Shown: one piece after another, positions 13,662 to 26,239 of the stretch
Numbering within the stretch: position 1 is the first letter of the stretch
Layout: the number at the start of each line of letters is the position of its first letter
Translations under genes and position numbers: made by a program
NCBI GenBank assembly: GCA_905182995.1
Contig: CAJJDP010000111.1
Location: 131,427-195,426 of the forward strand
DNA: 64,000 nucleotides
Direction of reading: 5' to 3'
Source of the DNA: Paramecium octaurelia
Taxonomy: Eukaryota; Ciliophora; Oligohymenophorea; Peniculida; Parameciidae
The notes under the pieces: model-generated
What the model was told of the DNA's origin: nothing
Databases searched by the model: none
The model's input: only the letters and a program-made list of their open reading frames with translations

Positions 13662-16407
13662 ATGACAGATTAACTATTTGTCGGTTAATTGTAGCAGAAG
13701 GTGGGAGAATTGAAAACCGAGTATGACCTACTGCGCAGTATCAAAGACAACACCATCAATGCCAAAATAGTACATAGTAGGTTGATCTAATTAGCAACGC
13801 TCCAGAGATAAGATATGTGAAATCCTCCGGAGAGTGCAAGGAAGAAGGCCAAAGGTTTAGACTGAAGAAAGTGAAGAGTCATAGGATTGCAACATTCCTG
13901 AAGAGAAAAAACCATATCAAAGCAAATATAACGAGGAAGTCCTGCAAAGGAGACATTACATATTCTAATTCAAAATGTATTTGCGTCGAAAAAGGTACTC
14001 TCAACTTCATTCTACTCAAGGGAACGACTGTAGAGAGAGCAAGAATTCAAACTTCTGAAGTTATTGGACCAACAAACAGAGGCTCTTTAGAAGTGGGTGA
14101 CCAAGGATCCAAATGACTTAGAAATGTTTGATTTCTTTTACACTCAAATAGATCCCCATCGTAAAGGGTAAGTCCATCATTTACAGATCAAAAACTTTAT
14201 GTACGACAACCCACTAATAATGACCCTCTTCCAATTTGATAGACAATCGCTCTCAATGGCCTTAGACTCATTCCCTGTCAAGGAGAGATTTCACTTAAAC
14301 CAAGAGGAATTCATATAGTTTTTATAGAAGTATCAGAAGGTGAAACCAGAGAAAGGGTTCCGAGAGTACGTGCATTTATTCGATCCAATTCACAAATAAG
14401 TCAATTTATTTGAGAACACTCCTCGAATCCTCCTGTTGGAAGACATCTCAATTATGAAGGAGGCCTTTGATTCGGTCAGTGAGAATGGTTTGGCTACTGT
14501 TGATGATGCGATTAAAGCAATTCGTTAAAATTGTGAGTTGTTTGTCTATGCTGTTCATGTGGTTGTTTTTGGTTTGAACTTGCTCTTGGAGAGTGTGCTA
14601 TAACAAATAGAGATTGGATATCTCAATAATCCTGATGAATAAATCTCGTGGAATTAGTTTATGTATTTCCTTGACAATCTCCCAAAGGATCAGGAGGAAG
14701 AACCACAGGTATAAGAGTAGGAAGAGGAGGTTTCATCGGAGTCATCCGATGATTATTTCTATTAGATGACGGCAAAGTAGGAGATCCCTCCACCTCCAGA
14801 ACCTGAGAAGAAGAAAGTAAGGAAGAGATCAATTCCCAGAAAACCATTTCAAGAGATCAATGTGGAGAGGATGCAATTTACTGTACCCAAGAAGACTGGG
14901 TAGGAGAAGAGAGATGTCAATAAGCAACCCAGCATCAGGGAGAAGTGGGTGATGGAGTAAGTTAGGCAGAAGTAGGAGGAGATTGAGGAGGCCTATAAAT
15001 TTAAACCATTTAAGGCAAAGGCGATTCCATACAAGGTGAAGGATAGGAATTATTATAATGAATTGTTGGAAAGGGAGGAAATACGAAGGAGAGAATTGAA
15101 GGAGAGATGCAAGGAGAAGACTCAATCATTGCAGAGACCATTTAATTTTGAGGACAGGAAAAGAGAAAATCCCATTAAAATGCCAGAGGAGGTGGAGGAA
15201 CCATATAAATTTAGAGCCAATCCTATTCCTTGGTATTGTTCATTGAAATTGTATGAACGTAATATGCAAGAGTAGAAGATCAAAAGTGAGAATAGAAAGA
15301 AGATAAGAAAGTTTTGGTTGCAAGAGAATTCCAAATTGCCACCTAGAATGTAGGAATGGATTGACAAGATGAAGTTACAAGAATAAGAGAAATAATAGGA
15401 ATTATTATTGAGATCTCATCATGATTCTCCAAGGAAGGTCAGAGCCAAATCCATTCCTAATTTTAATAAATTGCATGATCAATTCTAAAAGTAATTGGAA
15501 CAAAAGAAAAAGAAATAGAAACCCACTGTTCCTGTTGGACCTACATTCCATGAAAGTAAAAAGAAAGCTCAACGAGACTATTTGGATGAGAAACCAGTCT
15601 AAAAGGAAGATCCCTTGAAAAAAGCCAAGAAGGCTACATCAAAGAAACCCAAGATCTAACCTAGATCAACGGATAAATTTAATGCCTATGTGGATTACAT
15701 ATTTACAATGAAGTAGAATCAACTCGCTCTCGATTAACAGAATGATGAGGAGTAAAAATAGAGGGAAGATAAAAAGTAGTTATTTAGACCAAGAGTACAC
15801 CAATCTTGGGCAATTCAAGATCATAACCAAGTTCAATATGAAAGACAACAATAGAAGTTCATAGAGCAATATTAGAAGAGGAGACAAGAGGAGGAGGATT
15901 TCAATAATATGATGAAGGAGATCTTTGTCAGGGTTTATTAGAGACCTTTGTTGATGGAAGTGGAAGCAGCCAAGAGTCAATAATAGCCTCAGGAAGAACA
16001 AGAGCAATAGGAGTAGTTTGATTACATGAACCCTATTGGTGAATAGGAAGTGGAGGAGTCAGAGAGAATTTCCCAACAGGATCCAGAAGGCGTTGATTAA
16101 GTAGGAGAACAAGCAGAGTAATCTTTGAGAGAGTATGATGGATAGGAGATCGATGGAGATTATGATGATTAGATTGACATCGATAATCTGGATCCGAAGT
16201 TGCTGGAAAAACTGTAGAAGGATGCAATAGGTATCTGTTTACAATTAAGTCGTAGCCAAATAGTATGGATTGACTGAGGAATAAATGGAGGAAATACAAA
16301 AAATGGGAGGATTCGAAGCTGTCTAAGGGATGGAATATGAGGATGAGGAGGAGGAGGAAGAAGATGAGGAAATGTAAAATCCTCATTACAAACGCCATTC
16401 ATTTTGA
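13662..16407 (+). CDS. EF-hand-like plus FAM161-domain ciliary protein
   Basis: Introns at 13770-13794, 13995-14020 and 16231-16255; stop TGA 16405-16407; about 890 aa. The N-terminus is coiled coil; residues about 150-330 contain EF-hand-like helices ('FDFFYTQIDPHRKGQV', 'FHLNQEEFIQFLQKY', 'SVSENGLATVDDAI'). The C-terminal half carries FAM161/UPF0564 hallmarks: 'FKPFKAKAIPYKV', 'YYNELLEREEIRRRELK', 'SLQRPFNFEDRKR', 'YKFRANPIPW'. FAM161 proteins bind microtubules of centrioles and cilia. The C-terminus is very acidic. The start lies 12 bp from the divergent ATG of the four-TM gene. The EF-hand/FAM161 combination is inferred from pattern. Confidence 0.75.
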
Positions 16408-16466
16408 AACTTATTATTATTATTATCTAATAAATATATATATATAGAAATTAATGAAGAGATATC

Positions 16467-19400
16467 ATGGGTCAATCAGAATATCCCAACTTGCCTAACC
16501 AACTAAGAGAAATAAAAAATATTCGTAGAATTCAAAGGATGGGATGTCAAGGTAATCACAATTTAGAGAGTAGATAACTTGCCAATCATTACGACAGGAA
16601 TATGCATGAGAAACCATGGATTTCTTTAGGAATATTCCCTCATCAGTACTTATAAGAATGTTATTAAGTGCAGTCAGATGATTAAGTATTAACATTCAGA
16701 TACTGGATTGTCTTACACTAATTTCAAGATTAAAAAGTTACGAACATTTTAAGAGTTATGGGAGAAGAATGAGGAGATTCGCAATAAAAGTGAGTAACAT
16801 AAAGGCTTTAGGGAATTTAGGGAGTTCAAAGATATTTCTGAAGAAGATGTCATTGTTACAATTGAATATTGGTAACACACTAAATTAATTGCAGTACTAA
16901 TTGTCATGAACACTTGAATTCAACAAAGCATGATGAGGCAAGCTATCAAAAATATGCCCAAGTCCTTAAGAATGAGATTATCTCACGTTTTCCAATTGTT
17001 AAAGTCATTCTCAAGCCATTAATCTATGATCATTTCGATCACAGTATAGAAACTATGTTTCTACAGCGTCGATTAGGTATTCCCTATTAAAATTCGTCTT
17101 AGGATGTTTCGAAGTCTAAGTAATGTCCAAACAAAAAGAATAAATCAAGAAGGCTGTAATTGGATCCAAACTAAACGATAAGAAATGGCCATAGATATCA
17201 GTAATCATAAATGCGTTGCCTCAATATTTTAAGAAGGTTTCCTTCACTATAAATTTGAAATTCGCTGATTCTGATCAGAAATTAAAAGACATCAAAGTCA
17301 AAATACAACCATATCGTCCTGTTCTATCGAAATCTCAAAGCATTATGTGTAAAATGGGCTCCCTATTTAAATTTAGCAACAACCTCGAGATCCCATAGAA
17401 CGTTACGACCACATAGTGCCTAAACTAGACCTAAGTCAGCATTGTCTGATAAAACGGGGTAAACTCAAAGAAGCTAGAAAGAGGCAGAGGATAATCCCTA
17501 TTATAGGATAGAGCGAACAAATTAGGATGGTCAAATCACCCTAAAAAATGTGCCTCTGGATGTTTATGAGGTGATTATAGAGGAGACCAATGATTATCTT
17601 AGTAAAAATTATGTAAATTTTGAAAAATAAAAGTAGAAAATTGATTTGTTTTCATTCGAAGGTAAGGATTCGCTTGATCAAACTATTGAATTATAGAAAC
17701 AAACGCATTCTTGCATTTTAGTTATTGTGCATTGTTAATAGGCACCAGTTATAGATTGCAGAGTAGAGATAGTCCCGATAAGAGGTGGAAAGGAAGCTGT
17801 ATTAAAGGAGTCACCTCCAGAGAGTGGAAAGTATGAAATTGTAGTAGAGCCTGGTAATTTTACAGTATATGTGAAAAAAACAGGATACTAAGTTTATAAA
17901 GATTAAATTACCTCGAATGCTGGAGTTTGCGAATTTAAATTCGAATTGACAAAGGCTAGAGATGAAGAAGAAGGGTATGATCCTGTGCAGGATGCAATAA
18001 ACAAAAGACTTGCCTTTAGATCGTCTAGTGATTTGACGATAAAGAAACCTAGATACTTGCAACCTCCATCTGCTAATTTACAACATATTCATCTTATTTA
18101 ATTTCAATTTATAGATATGCTTAGTAAGAATCCTGTCCCGAATGTTTATATTAAAGTTGAAGATTAAACCAATAATAAATTATACAGCTATCGTTCAAAT
18201 GAGAGAGGAATTTGTAAGGCTCTTTTGCAGAATAAAAGTATTTTATATTTTTGATAATCTACTAGTTACAAAAGGTAAAATCTTTATATAGAATGTTGAA
18301 TATTATGATGTAATCAAAGAAATTGATGAACAATATCCATTGTCCTTAAATGCTATCAACAACTATTATATTATTCGCAAACCACAACATTCCCAATTGG
18401 AAGTCTTACTTGTGAATCAGCCTAATGGAGGTTTCTTGAATTTCTATATTATTTTTGAAAGTAATTTATGCATCCAATCACTTTAGACAAATAAGTCATT
18501 CAATCTAATTAAGCCATTTAATATGATTAAGATATTTAATATATTGAAGACTTAGAATACGGAATTCAATTAATTAGATTTTCTAATCTATAAAATAAGA
18601 GGGACATCCTATAATTGGTTGCCTGTCTGCCTAAATTAAAGATGGATTTTATTAAAGAAATTTATGTCTTGACTCCAGATCAAATACAACAGTATTAATT
18701 ACCTTAATTGCCATCTGAACAATGTGCATTATACCCTTACTTCTGGATACTAGGCTCATTGAAAGGACCATATGAGACATTTGATGTCGTGAATTAAATT
18801 ATCAATACATCCCAACTGAAAGCTTATCCCAATCATACCAAATCACTCAAAGACTCGTAAGAAGTTGTATAATGTGTATTTCAACCACCCAACCTCATAG
18901 CGGCAGCCAATCGAAATGGTAACATTAATTTTTGGAACTTGGATACTTGCATAGTTGATTGTACAATTTAAAGTGTATTCTCTGATCTCGTCAACACCCT
19001 TATCATTTGGGATGAAGAAAACGTATTTGTCTCCGACAATAGTGGCTAACTAGTCTGGTTGAAGAAGGATGATGAAACCCAGCAGTTTAAATTATTAGCT
19101 TCACTTAGTATCAACAGGAAAACCAATTCTATGTGTAAAGTAGGAGCTGAAGGACTGGCTTTGGGAACTGTTGTTGGGCAATTAGTTCTGGTTAAAGTTG
19201 ACTTGAGGTAATTGCGATTGTCTATTGATGCAATCATCGTAGTTGAATCTTCCGCCTAAACTGTTGATCCAATCAATAAGGTGGTTTCCATCACAAATGA
19301 TCAAATAGCCATCTTATGTGATAATAACAAATCCATTTTCATTTATAAGATTGAAAAATCATTAGATTAACCTTTGAGTGGAACACTCATTAAATATAAG

Positions 19401-21206
19401 GAAATCAAGGGATATCTCAGTGGTGGATAACCCATTTTATAGATTATATAGTTGGATCAACATTATTTGATTTTTGGAGGACTCGATGGAGTATTACATA
19501 CTTTAGCAATTGACTCACTTGAAAGAGGTCCAAACATCAGTCTAAACTCAAATTAACAAGTCAATAGTGTGTTGTAAATGGAAGATGGAGTCCTGATTGC
19601 GTAAGGCAGCCATATCAGTATTGTGAGTTCTCCAGAGACTGTCAATGAACTTAAAATTACTCATTAAAAATATTTTAAATCTCCAGTTGAATTATTTTTA
19701 GGAGAATGCGTAAGTTATGAAAAACGATTATTTACATTTACTAAATAAGGTAAGATGGTTGTTTGGTCTTTACAGGATGGAGTCTTCCCCAGCATTGGCG
19801 AATTTCTGAGTAATTCTGAATTTCCACGCCAATTGAGACCTACCAATAAATAATATCTATTGGTAGATGCCCAAATTCCCAGAGAAAGTTTCTCTCTTTT
19901 TTTAATTAATGAAAATGGAGAAAAAATAAGGGATTCTAATTAAGTCGTAAAATTCTAAAGGGAAGACGACTATTTCTATATGGAAATAGATTAAACATAA
20001 CAATAAGGCTTATGGAGATTGGGAGCATAACTTTAGAATGCAGATGTAATCAAATCAAATAAGCCAAAAATCTACTTTATTACCTCTTGTGGGTTTTAAG
20101 TGTTAAATTTTCCTTAATCATTTGCTTTTGGAAGGAATAAGGCTTATCGATGGCTAATGGGCACTCTTATTCCTAATGTAGAAACATTGATATCCACTCC
20201 ACTTTGTATAGAATCAGAATCTTAAATTCGTGGCAAATTTTCAAGTTTAGAAATGAATAAACATGAGGGTAAAATCAATCAAATAGTGTTCCTTAATAAA
20301 GATGAGTTTATCACTGCAGGAGAAGACAAATAAATTATTATTTGGAATGCTTAAACATTTGGAATCAATAAGGTATTTATCCATGAAGCTGAAATTTTGA
20401 GTATTTATGTTTATAATGGAATGTTGTTGGCAGGAAATAAAGAGGGAACTGTTATTCGATGGAAATAAGATGATGGTATCTGGCAAATGGATATAAAATT
20501 CAAATACCATGAAAAAGGTGTTTATTCTATCATCTATGTTGATGGTAGTATTGTAACAGCATCGGAGGATAGAAAAATTCATCTTGTCAATTTCTAATCA
20601 GGTGCTCAAGAATATATAGAATCAGTAGACAGAACATTTGTGATATCATTGGTGGCTTACAATAAAGATTCCTTTGCAGCTGGATTCCCAGATGGAAGAG
20701 TCAAAATATACAAAAGAGTAAATTTGATGTTTGCTATATGATTATAGGAAAAGAATGGTCCAAAAATTTAATTGAAGACTTTAAGAACTGTTACTACAGT
20801 GAAAGTGTAACATTTGTACCAGATTAGCAACAATTAATTGTTTGTTGGAGGCATGGATAAAATTAGTGATCTAATTAACGTGGATCAAGGTACTAAATTA
20901 AAGTAAATCATTCAACTATATTAAGAACATTAAAGGATGGCCATAATGGATCGATTTTGTGTAGTTTTCTATACTGTAAGCATCTTATAACAGGCGGATC
21001 TGACGGTAAATTGATCATTTGGAATATCGAAAAAGGTCAACCCATCGAGACCATCGAATTAATTAAAGAAGAAATAAGACGAATTTATATTGTTGGTCGA
21101 TTGCTGATTACTGCAAGTAATTATAAGAAATTTATGATTAAGGTTCCAATGGGATTATGTAAATTTGGTAAGAGATTTGCCCATTTATTGAATAAAAGCA
21201 ACTTGA
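16467..21206 (+). CDS. Large WD40 protein with N-terminal CxxC module
   Basis: Multi-exon gene; clear introns include those after 'VIVTIEYC' (23 nt), after 'LQRRLG' (26 nt), 28-nt ones near 17350 and 18240, and a 26-nt one near 18470. Domains: an N-terminal beta-rich region; an 'EYCTNCHEH' CxxC segment resembling Rdx/SelW-like folds; 'IKKAVIGSKLNDKKWPQ'; an Ig-like/CNA-B-like region ('GKYEIVVEPGNFTVYVKK'); then many WD repeats ('FITAGEDKQIIIWNAQ', 'LITGGSDGKLIIWNIE'). The first exon can be joined by a 22-nt intron or by one base in an A6 run near 16508. Between 20715 and 20910 three single-base frame changes are needed to keep WD repeats intact. Stop 21204-21206 assumes a 31-nt last intron. 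Confidence 0.7.
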
Positions 21207-21379
21207 AGAAGAGCTAGAATTATAATAATAACAACAATGATAATAATGACTTATATTCCATAATATAATTAATGCAAACTTATATCAAATATTCTTTATA
21301 CACAATATATTCCTATTTAAAATCAAAAGAAATATTTGAAAATGATATTTAATAGCTCACAAATTATATTATTATTATA

Positions 21380-22361
21380 ATGTTAATAAATAAGAGATTT
21401 ACTTTTATTTTTTATAAGTCTTTGCAAAGTGCAAAAAAACTCATATTCTTATATCGGTTCTATAGTATATCGAAATTTGGGATTGCGTTGATTTTGGGTT
21501 TTAACATAACTTGTGAATCAGATTAAATTATGAATTGGCTAGCAATTTTAGAACTGCATTCGATTTTAGCATATTTCTATTACACCAAATTATATCAATC
21601 CTTGAACAACATAGTAATGTAAATAAGCATTCTAGGAAATTGTATTTGAAATAGCAGATAGTTTAAACCATGCAATATAATTTGAAGAGGGACACTTTCA
21701 ACCTTAACCCTAGGAGAATCAACCTTTTGAATTTGTGGTGACTACTAATCAAGACCCGAATATCTTTATGAGTTTTGAAGAAACAGAAAGGAGATAACTC
21801 ATCCTTACCGAATAAATCAAATCTGAAGTTGCTTAAAGGAATAGAACCATCCGATGTGTGCATTATTTTAATGCATTATTGAATCAAGCACTGATTTTTT
21901 GGGCATTTTACATATAAATGATTATGGAGCCTCTAGATGCTTGCTACTACAATTTGGCCACTTTTCAAAAGATGTTTTTAATAATATCATTGTATTAATA
22001 TTGGGAAGGGTACATCTTATGTTTAATACTATTGATATCACTACCATTCATTCTATTGATGATATTATGGAACAAGTTGAAGTAACAAAAATAGAATTAT
22101 GAGAATCAGCAAATATTGAACGAACTCATAAAAAAATAAAAAGTGATCTATCAGAATGATAATATATAAGGGGATCAAGAATGCGGAATTTGCTTACAAG
22201 TATATAGTAGAAATGAAGAATTGTTAATCCTTCCTTGTAATTAGTAACATCATTTCCATATGCATTGTATAAAGGCTTGGCTAATTTTAAACTTTAGTTG
22301 CCCAAAGTGTAGATCAAAGATAAATGAAATTAGAAATGCCTAAGAAACAAGTATTTTATGA
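21380..22361 (+). CDS. Membrane-anchored RING-H2 protein (putative E3 ligase)
   Basis: ATG 21380, one 22-nt intron at 21614-21635, TGA 22359-22361. Several hydrophobic segments: 'SKFGIALILGFNI' and 'WLAILELHSILAYFYY' near the N-terminus, then 'LNQALIFWAFYIQM' and 'CLILLISLPFILLMILW'. The C-terminal RING-H2 reads C-x2-C ('CGIC'), 'ILPCNQQHHFHMHCIKAW', 'CPKC', matching C3H2C3 spacing for zinc binding. Such proteins usually act as membrane-bound E3 ubiquitin ligases. Without the intron the N-terminal membrane exon is lost. It converges on SDHB with 25 bp between stops. Confidence 0.75.
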
Positions 22362-22386
22362 TATTTTTATTTATGTTATGATAATG

Positions 22387-23386
22387 TCATAATGTGGCTG
22401 ATGCAATCTTTCTTTCTTTATATTCTTCGATCAATTTCATTAAGTGATTCATTGATCTTTATGGATCTAGTCCCTTTGGACAAGTAAAAGAGCACATTCC
22501 AATATTTTAGCAGTCTTCAACCTTAACATCCTCAGCTATAAGTTATATAGAGAGATAAAGATACCCAATTTTTCCAATCTCTCGTCTGTATACTCATCTC
22601 TAGAATCCACAATCCATCTGTAGGCTTGCATAAGGACAGCTGGACCGAGATATCTATCTGGATGCCACCAGTAAGAGGGACATGAGGTGGAACAGCATGC
22701 ACACAACACACATTCATAGAGACCATCTAGTAGTTTTCTGTCTTCGACTGATTGGATGTACTCCTTGTTTCCTTCCTGAGATGATAAAATTAGATTTTCA
22801 TACCTTTGGAGTCTTTCTCTTCAGATATGGGTCGATGGTTTTGTATTGAGTATAGAAGTTGGTCATGTCAACAACAAGGTCTTTCACAACGAACATGTGA
22901 CCTAGAGGAGTGATGTAGGCTGGCTAAGTCAAATCAGTGTCGATTGCATGGATGCATGCCAGCTTATGGAGACCGTTGCAGTTCATAGAACATGATCCAC
23001 AGATACCCTCTCTGCATGAACGACGGAGGGAGAGAGATGAATCATAATTGTCTTTGATGTACAATAATGCATCCAAATACATAGGGGGTATCTTCTTCAA
23101 GTCCACATAGTAACTCACGTATTTTGGGAAGTCATTTTCGTCCTAAAATCAATATATTGAATCGTACAGCTGGATCGTATCTATAGATCAAAAATTGCTT
23201 CATTTTAGACTTCTCCTCAGCTGTGAGTTTTGGATCATGTTCCACCACATAGTTTATTTATTGAATGCCCTTTACTGTACTTGAAACAGTATCAAACAAT
23301 CTCTTTGTAGCATCATTACTATCATGATGATGTGTGCCATGCCAGAAGATTGGTCTTCTTATTATTGTAGACAATCTCTATAACAT
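22387..23386 (-). CDS. SDHB: Succinate dehydrogenase iron-sulfur subunit (complex II)
   Basis: Mitochondrial SDHB carries electrons from FAD in SDHA to ubiquinone. ATG 23386-23384 gives a presequence-like N-terminus ('[15 protein letters not shown]'). Three introns (25, 28 and 29 nt) restore the frame. The 2Fe-2S ligands are in '[16 protein letters not shown]'; the 4Fe-4S and 3Fe-4S ligands are in '[16 protein letters not shown]' and '[17 protein letters not shown]'. All expected Cys are present and the length of about 305 aa is normal. Next upstream on the same strand is PAM16, another mitochondrial gene. Confidence 0.97.
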
Positions 23387-23435
23387 AATTAAATTTATAT
23401 ATCAATTTCAATCCTCAAAATAAGTAATTAAGAAC

Positions 23436-23960
23436 TCAGTTTTCCTTCTTTTCTTCTCTCTTCTCCTCCACCTTTGCCTCATCTTTCTTCTCTTCTTCTT
23501 CTCCCTTCTAACTCTCTCCTTCCTTCCTAATCTTTTCCAAGACCTCCTTCTCATTTGCCTCTGGGAAGTCCCTCATTAACTCGCATTTTGCATTGTGTAG
23601 CATCGATTGAAGATAAAATGACCCACCCTTGACAGGATCATTCTTATGGAACTATCTCCAATAAACCTACAAATTATAATTCTTCCATTTACTCTGATAA
23701 TATCCTCTGGATTAGCCTTCTCCGGAACTAATTGTAATATCTTAAAGGCTTCCTCTCTTGTCATAGGTTTATGAGTCAGATTTGCTGCTTGCATAGTTTG
23801 ATTCAGAAACTCTGTAAATGGATTTCCTGGTTTTCCTCCTGTTTCTAATCGAATAGATAACTTAGGTACATTTAGCACTCTATTGGTAGGCTTTCACAAA
23901 AGACTTGGCAACAGTAGAACCGACCTCGATTATCAATTTAATTATGAGACGCTTGACCAT
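23436..23960 (-). CDS. PAM16: PAM16/Tim16 mitochondrial import motor subunit
   Basis: J-like protein that regulates mtHsp70 together with PAM18 at the TIM23 translocase. Introns at 23845-23869 and 23667-23692. N-terminal hydrophobic segment 'IIKLIIEVGSTVAKSFVKAY'; J-like domain 'MTREEAFKILQLVPEKANPEDI', 'FHKNDPVKGGSFYLQSMLHNAK'. Where true DnaJ proteins have HPD it lacks the motif, as expected for PAM16. The C-terminus has an unusual extended Glu/Lys tail, giving about 155 aa. The upstream small gene stops 13 bp before this ATG. Confidence 0.9.
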
Positions 23961-23973
23961 GAATAAAATTATT

Positions 23974-24186
23974 TCACTTAAATGAAATTTATTTACTAAA
24001 TTATATTCTTACATCACTCTTCACTCTCTCCCATAGAATCACTCTCTCTATTTGACGTATGAAAATATTTTTAGAGTAATGATCGCAGAACTCTCTTGCG
24101 TTCCTTATTTATAGATGGAATTCGATGTATTCCTCATTCTCCTTAACGATGGCATCTGTATTGTCTTTGGATCTGGGTTGTGTCAT
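23974..24186 (-). CDS. Small hypothetical protein (70 aa)
   Basis: ATG 24186-24184 to TGA 23974-23976 without TGA in between. The product 'MTQPRSKDNTDAIVKENEEY...' is hydrophilic, with a helical C-terminal half ('NIFIRQIERVILWERVKSD'). It sits 13 bp upstream of PAM16 on the same strand. No family recognised. The same frame is open upstream through the next gene's unspliced 3' end, so the start is inferred from the first Met after the junction. An alternative is a very short 17-nt intron near the end. Confidence 0.5.
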
Positions 24187-24410
24187 AATGAGCATGTGAT
24201 ATATTTGAAATAAGTATATTTTTATCAAATTTGAGTATGTTCTAATTTATAGTTTCGACTTATTAATAAAAATAAGCCTTATAGGATTTAAATAACCTCT
24301 ATAATTCTTATTTAATTTTGAAATCACATCGATCAAAGATATTGATCTAATCGACATGCTGTTGATCAATAAACATGATTGTATTCCCCAATTATAAAAT
24401 TGCAAAAACT

Positions 24411-25386
24411 TCAATTTTTGCTTCCCTTACTTTAATGTTAAAACTAAATCCTTTCGAAATTCATAAGAAAATTACTTGCTCTTCTCTTTTGTCACTATCT
24501 TCTCTAATATTACTATTCGATTCATCTTTTCAATCCCATACATACAAACCCTGATATTGAATCTAAAGCATTTCAAATGAGCTTCTATATCAGTATTTAA
24601 CATGATGGAATCACTCAGAAGCTTATTCAAAAGACAAACATTGTTCACTTTTGTTTCACTTAAAAATTCTCTTGCATTGCATCCAAAACAATAATCGCTT
24701 TTATAACCAGCAAACCTTTCAATCAGGTTGCAGCTAGTTATGTTAAAATACGTATTTTTATGAGTGAATTTTATATATGGCTTCTTAACCAGAAATGGTA
24801 GTTGCTTATCCCAAACATCGTCTTAAATGCTGGCTAGAAATTATTTTCTATAATTGTAGTCACTCACATAAATCGTAAGCACTATAAAAAAAGTGCTAGT
24901 GATTGCCAAACTTGTACAAAGTGGATCAACTTTGTTTGAATGAATACTCGTGATAATTATCTTAGTTGTCAAATGACTAATTGCTTGGATTACTCCATCC
25001 CTGAAATCGGAAATAAAATAGCCAATCGCTTAAAATAACGCATAACTGTTTCCAAATGAATAGAACTCTTACTTTGCAGTAGCATCTTCGTTAAAATTCA
25101 TCTATAGAAATCCAGACATTATGTTAGTTATAACTAATGCCTACTTTATATACTTTTAGTCTTTAAGCACCATCACTGCCATAATGGTTTGGACTGTAAC
25201 AAAACCAACATTAATTTCTGATTTAAAGCTTGTTCCTCTTACAAATTCTAAAATTGCTTTCATTCCATTTAAAACAAAAAAAATAAACGTAGCATAATAA
25301 ACAGGTCGTCTTATCTTTTGCAGTTTCTCATTTTAAAACTAATCCTCTAATTTTTTATCCTCAAAATTTAAAGAACATTTATGCAT
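24411..25386 (-). CDS. Multi-pass membrane protein, unknown
   Basis: ATG 25386-25384; about 317 aa if a 25-nt GT..AG intron near the 3' end is spliced, giving TGA 24411-24413. Four or so hydrophobic segments: 'PVYYATFIFFVLNGMKAIL', 'GFVTVQTIMAVMVL', 'QALVITNIMSGFLQM', 'LAITSTFFIVLTIYV'. A soluble C-terminal part contains Cys pairs ('SDYCFGCNAREFL') and a basic helix. Topology resembles N-terminal membrane halves of ciliate sensor or cyclase proteins, but no catalytic domain follows. Unspliced, the frame would run into the next small gene, which supports the intron. Confidence 0.6.
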
Positions 25387-25712
25387 TAATTATCAAAATT
25401 TAGAAAAAAAAATATCTACAATAATAGTAATGAATATTCAATAAATTAATAAATCACAAATATTTTATTCGTATTATTCTAAGAAACTCAAATATACTAA
25501 TTAAAACAATGATGATGGAAATTTACAAAATGTAGATAGAAATCATCTAGTTATTCATCATTCTTAACTACTAACGTTAATTTAAATTTGCATCTTTGAG
25601 CCCCGATTATCTAATTTAAATATTGATACTATTGACAAAAGTTATAAATAAATAATTTAATTGTACAAATTCTATTGAATTTCATATTATCATTTTAACA
25701 ACATAAAATAAA

Positions 25713-25989
25713 ATGGAGATATTTATTTTTATAATTATCCTTGTCTATATTCTCATTTGAGCTCAAAGGACATACGATGGTAAAAAATAAAATAATAATT
25801 TAGAAAGAACAAGACTTTTAACCTATTTTGACGTTTCGAGATAGATAAAATAATATGTTAAGTGAAATTCATTAGATTGTACCTGCTTAGAATAATTTTG
25901 ACTATTTTGTTTTGAAAAATACATAATTGCATCATGTCTTTCATATCCTTTCTAATTCTTAATAATAGTAAAAAGTAAAAAAATAATGA
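25713..25989 (+). CDS. Possible small secreted protein
   Basis: ATG 25713 starts a hydrophobic leader ('MEIFIFIIILV'). An in-frame TGA follows unless a 19-nt GT..AG intron is removed, after which the frame is open to TGA 25987-25989 with Asn/Gln-rich composition. The 19-nt intron is short even for Paramecium, so this may be a chance frame or a decayed gene. The rest of 25387-26239 holds no other gene that I can see. Confidence 0.3.
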
Positions 25990-26239
25990 TCTGATTCATC
26001 TGTCAACTGTAATTCGCAATTTAAGTGAATATTTTTTAATTTGGAAATTAATCATAGGAAAGAAGAATCAAATTTTATTAAAACTTATTTCTAACAAATA
26101 ATAAACTTGATAAAAATAACTTAAGCAGTAATTTAATACGAAAATAAAATTTATGTAGTTTAGACATTGACTAAAATACCTTTTATCGATATAATCTGTG
26201 TGATATAAATTATGGTAATATATAAATAATGTGTTATTT

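Noticed and set aside
14829..16402. Leu/His-rich minus-strand frames
   Set aside because: Antisense shadows of the Gln/Glu/Lys-rich FAM161-type gene.
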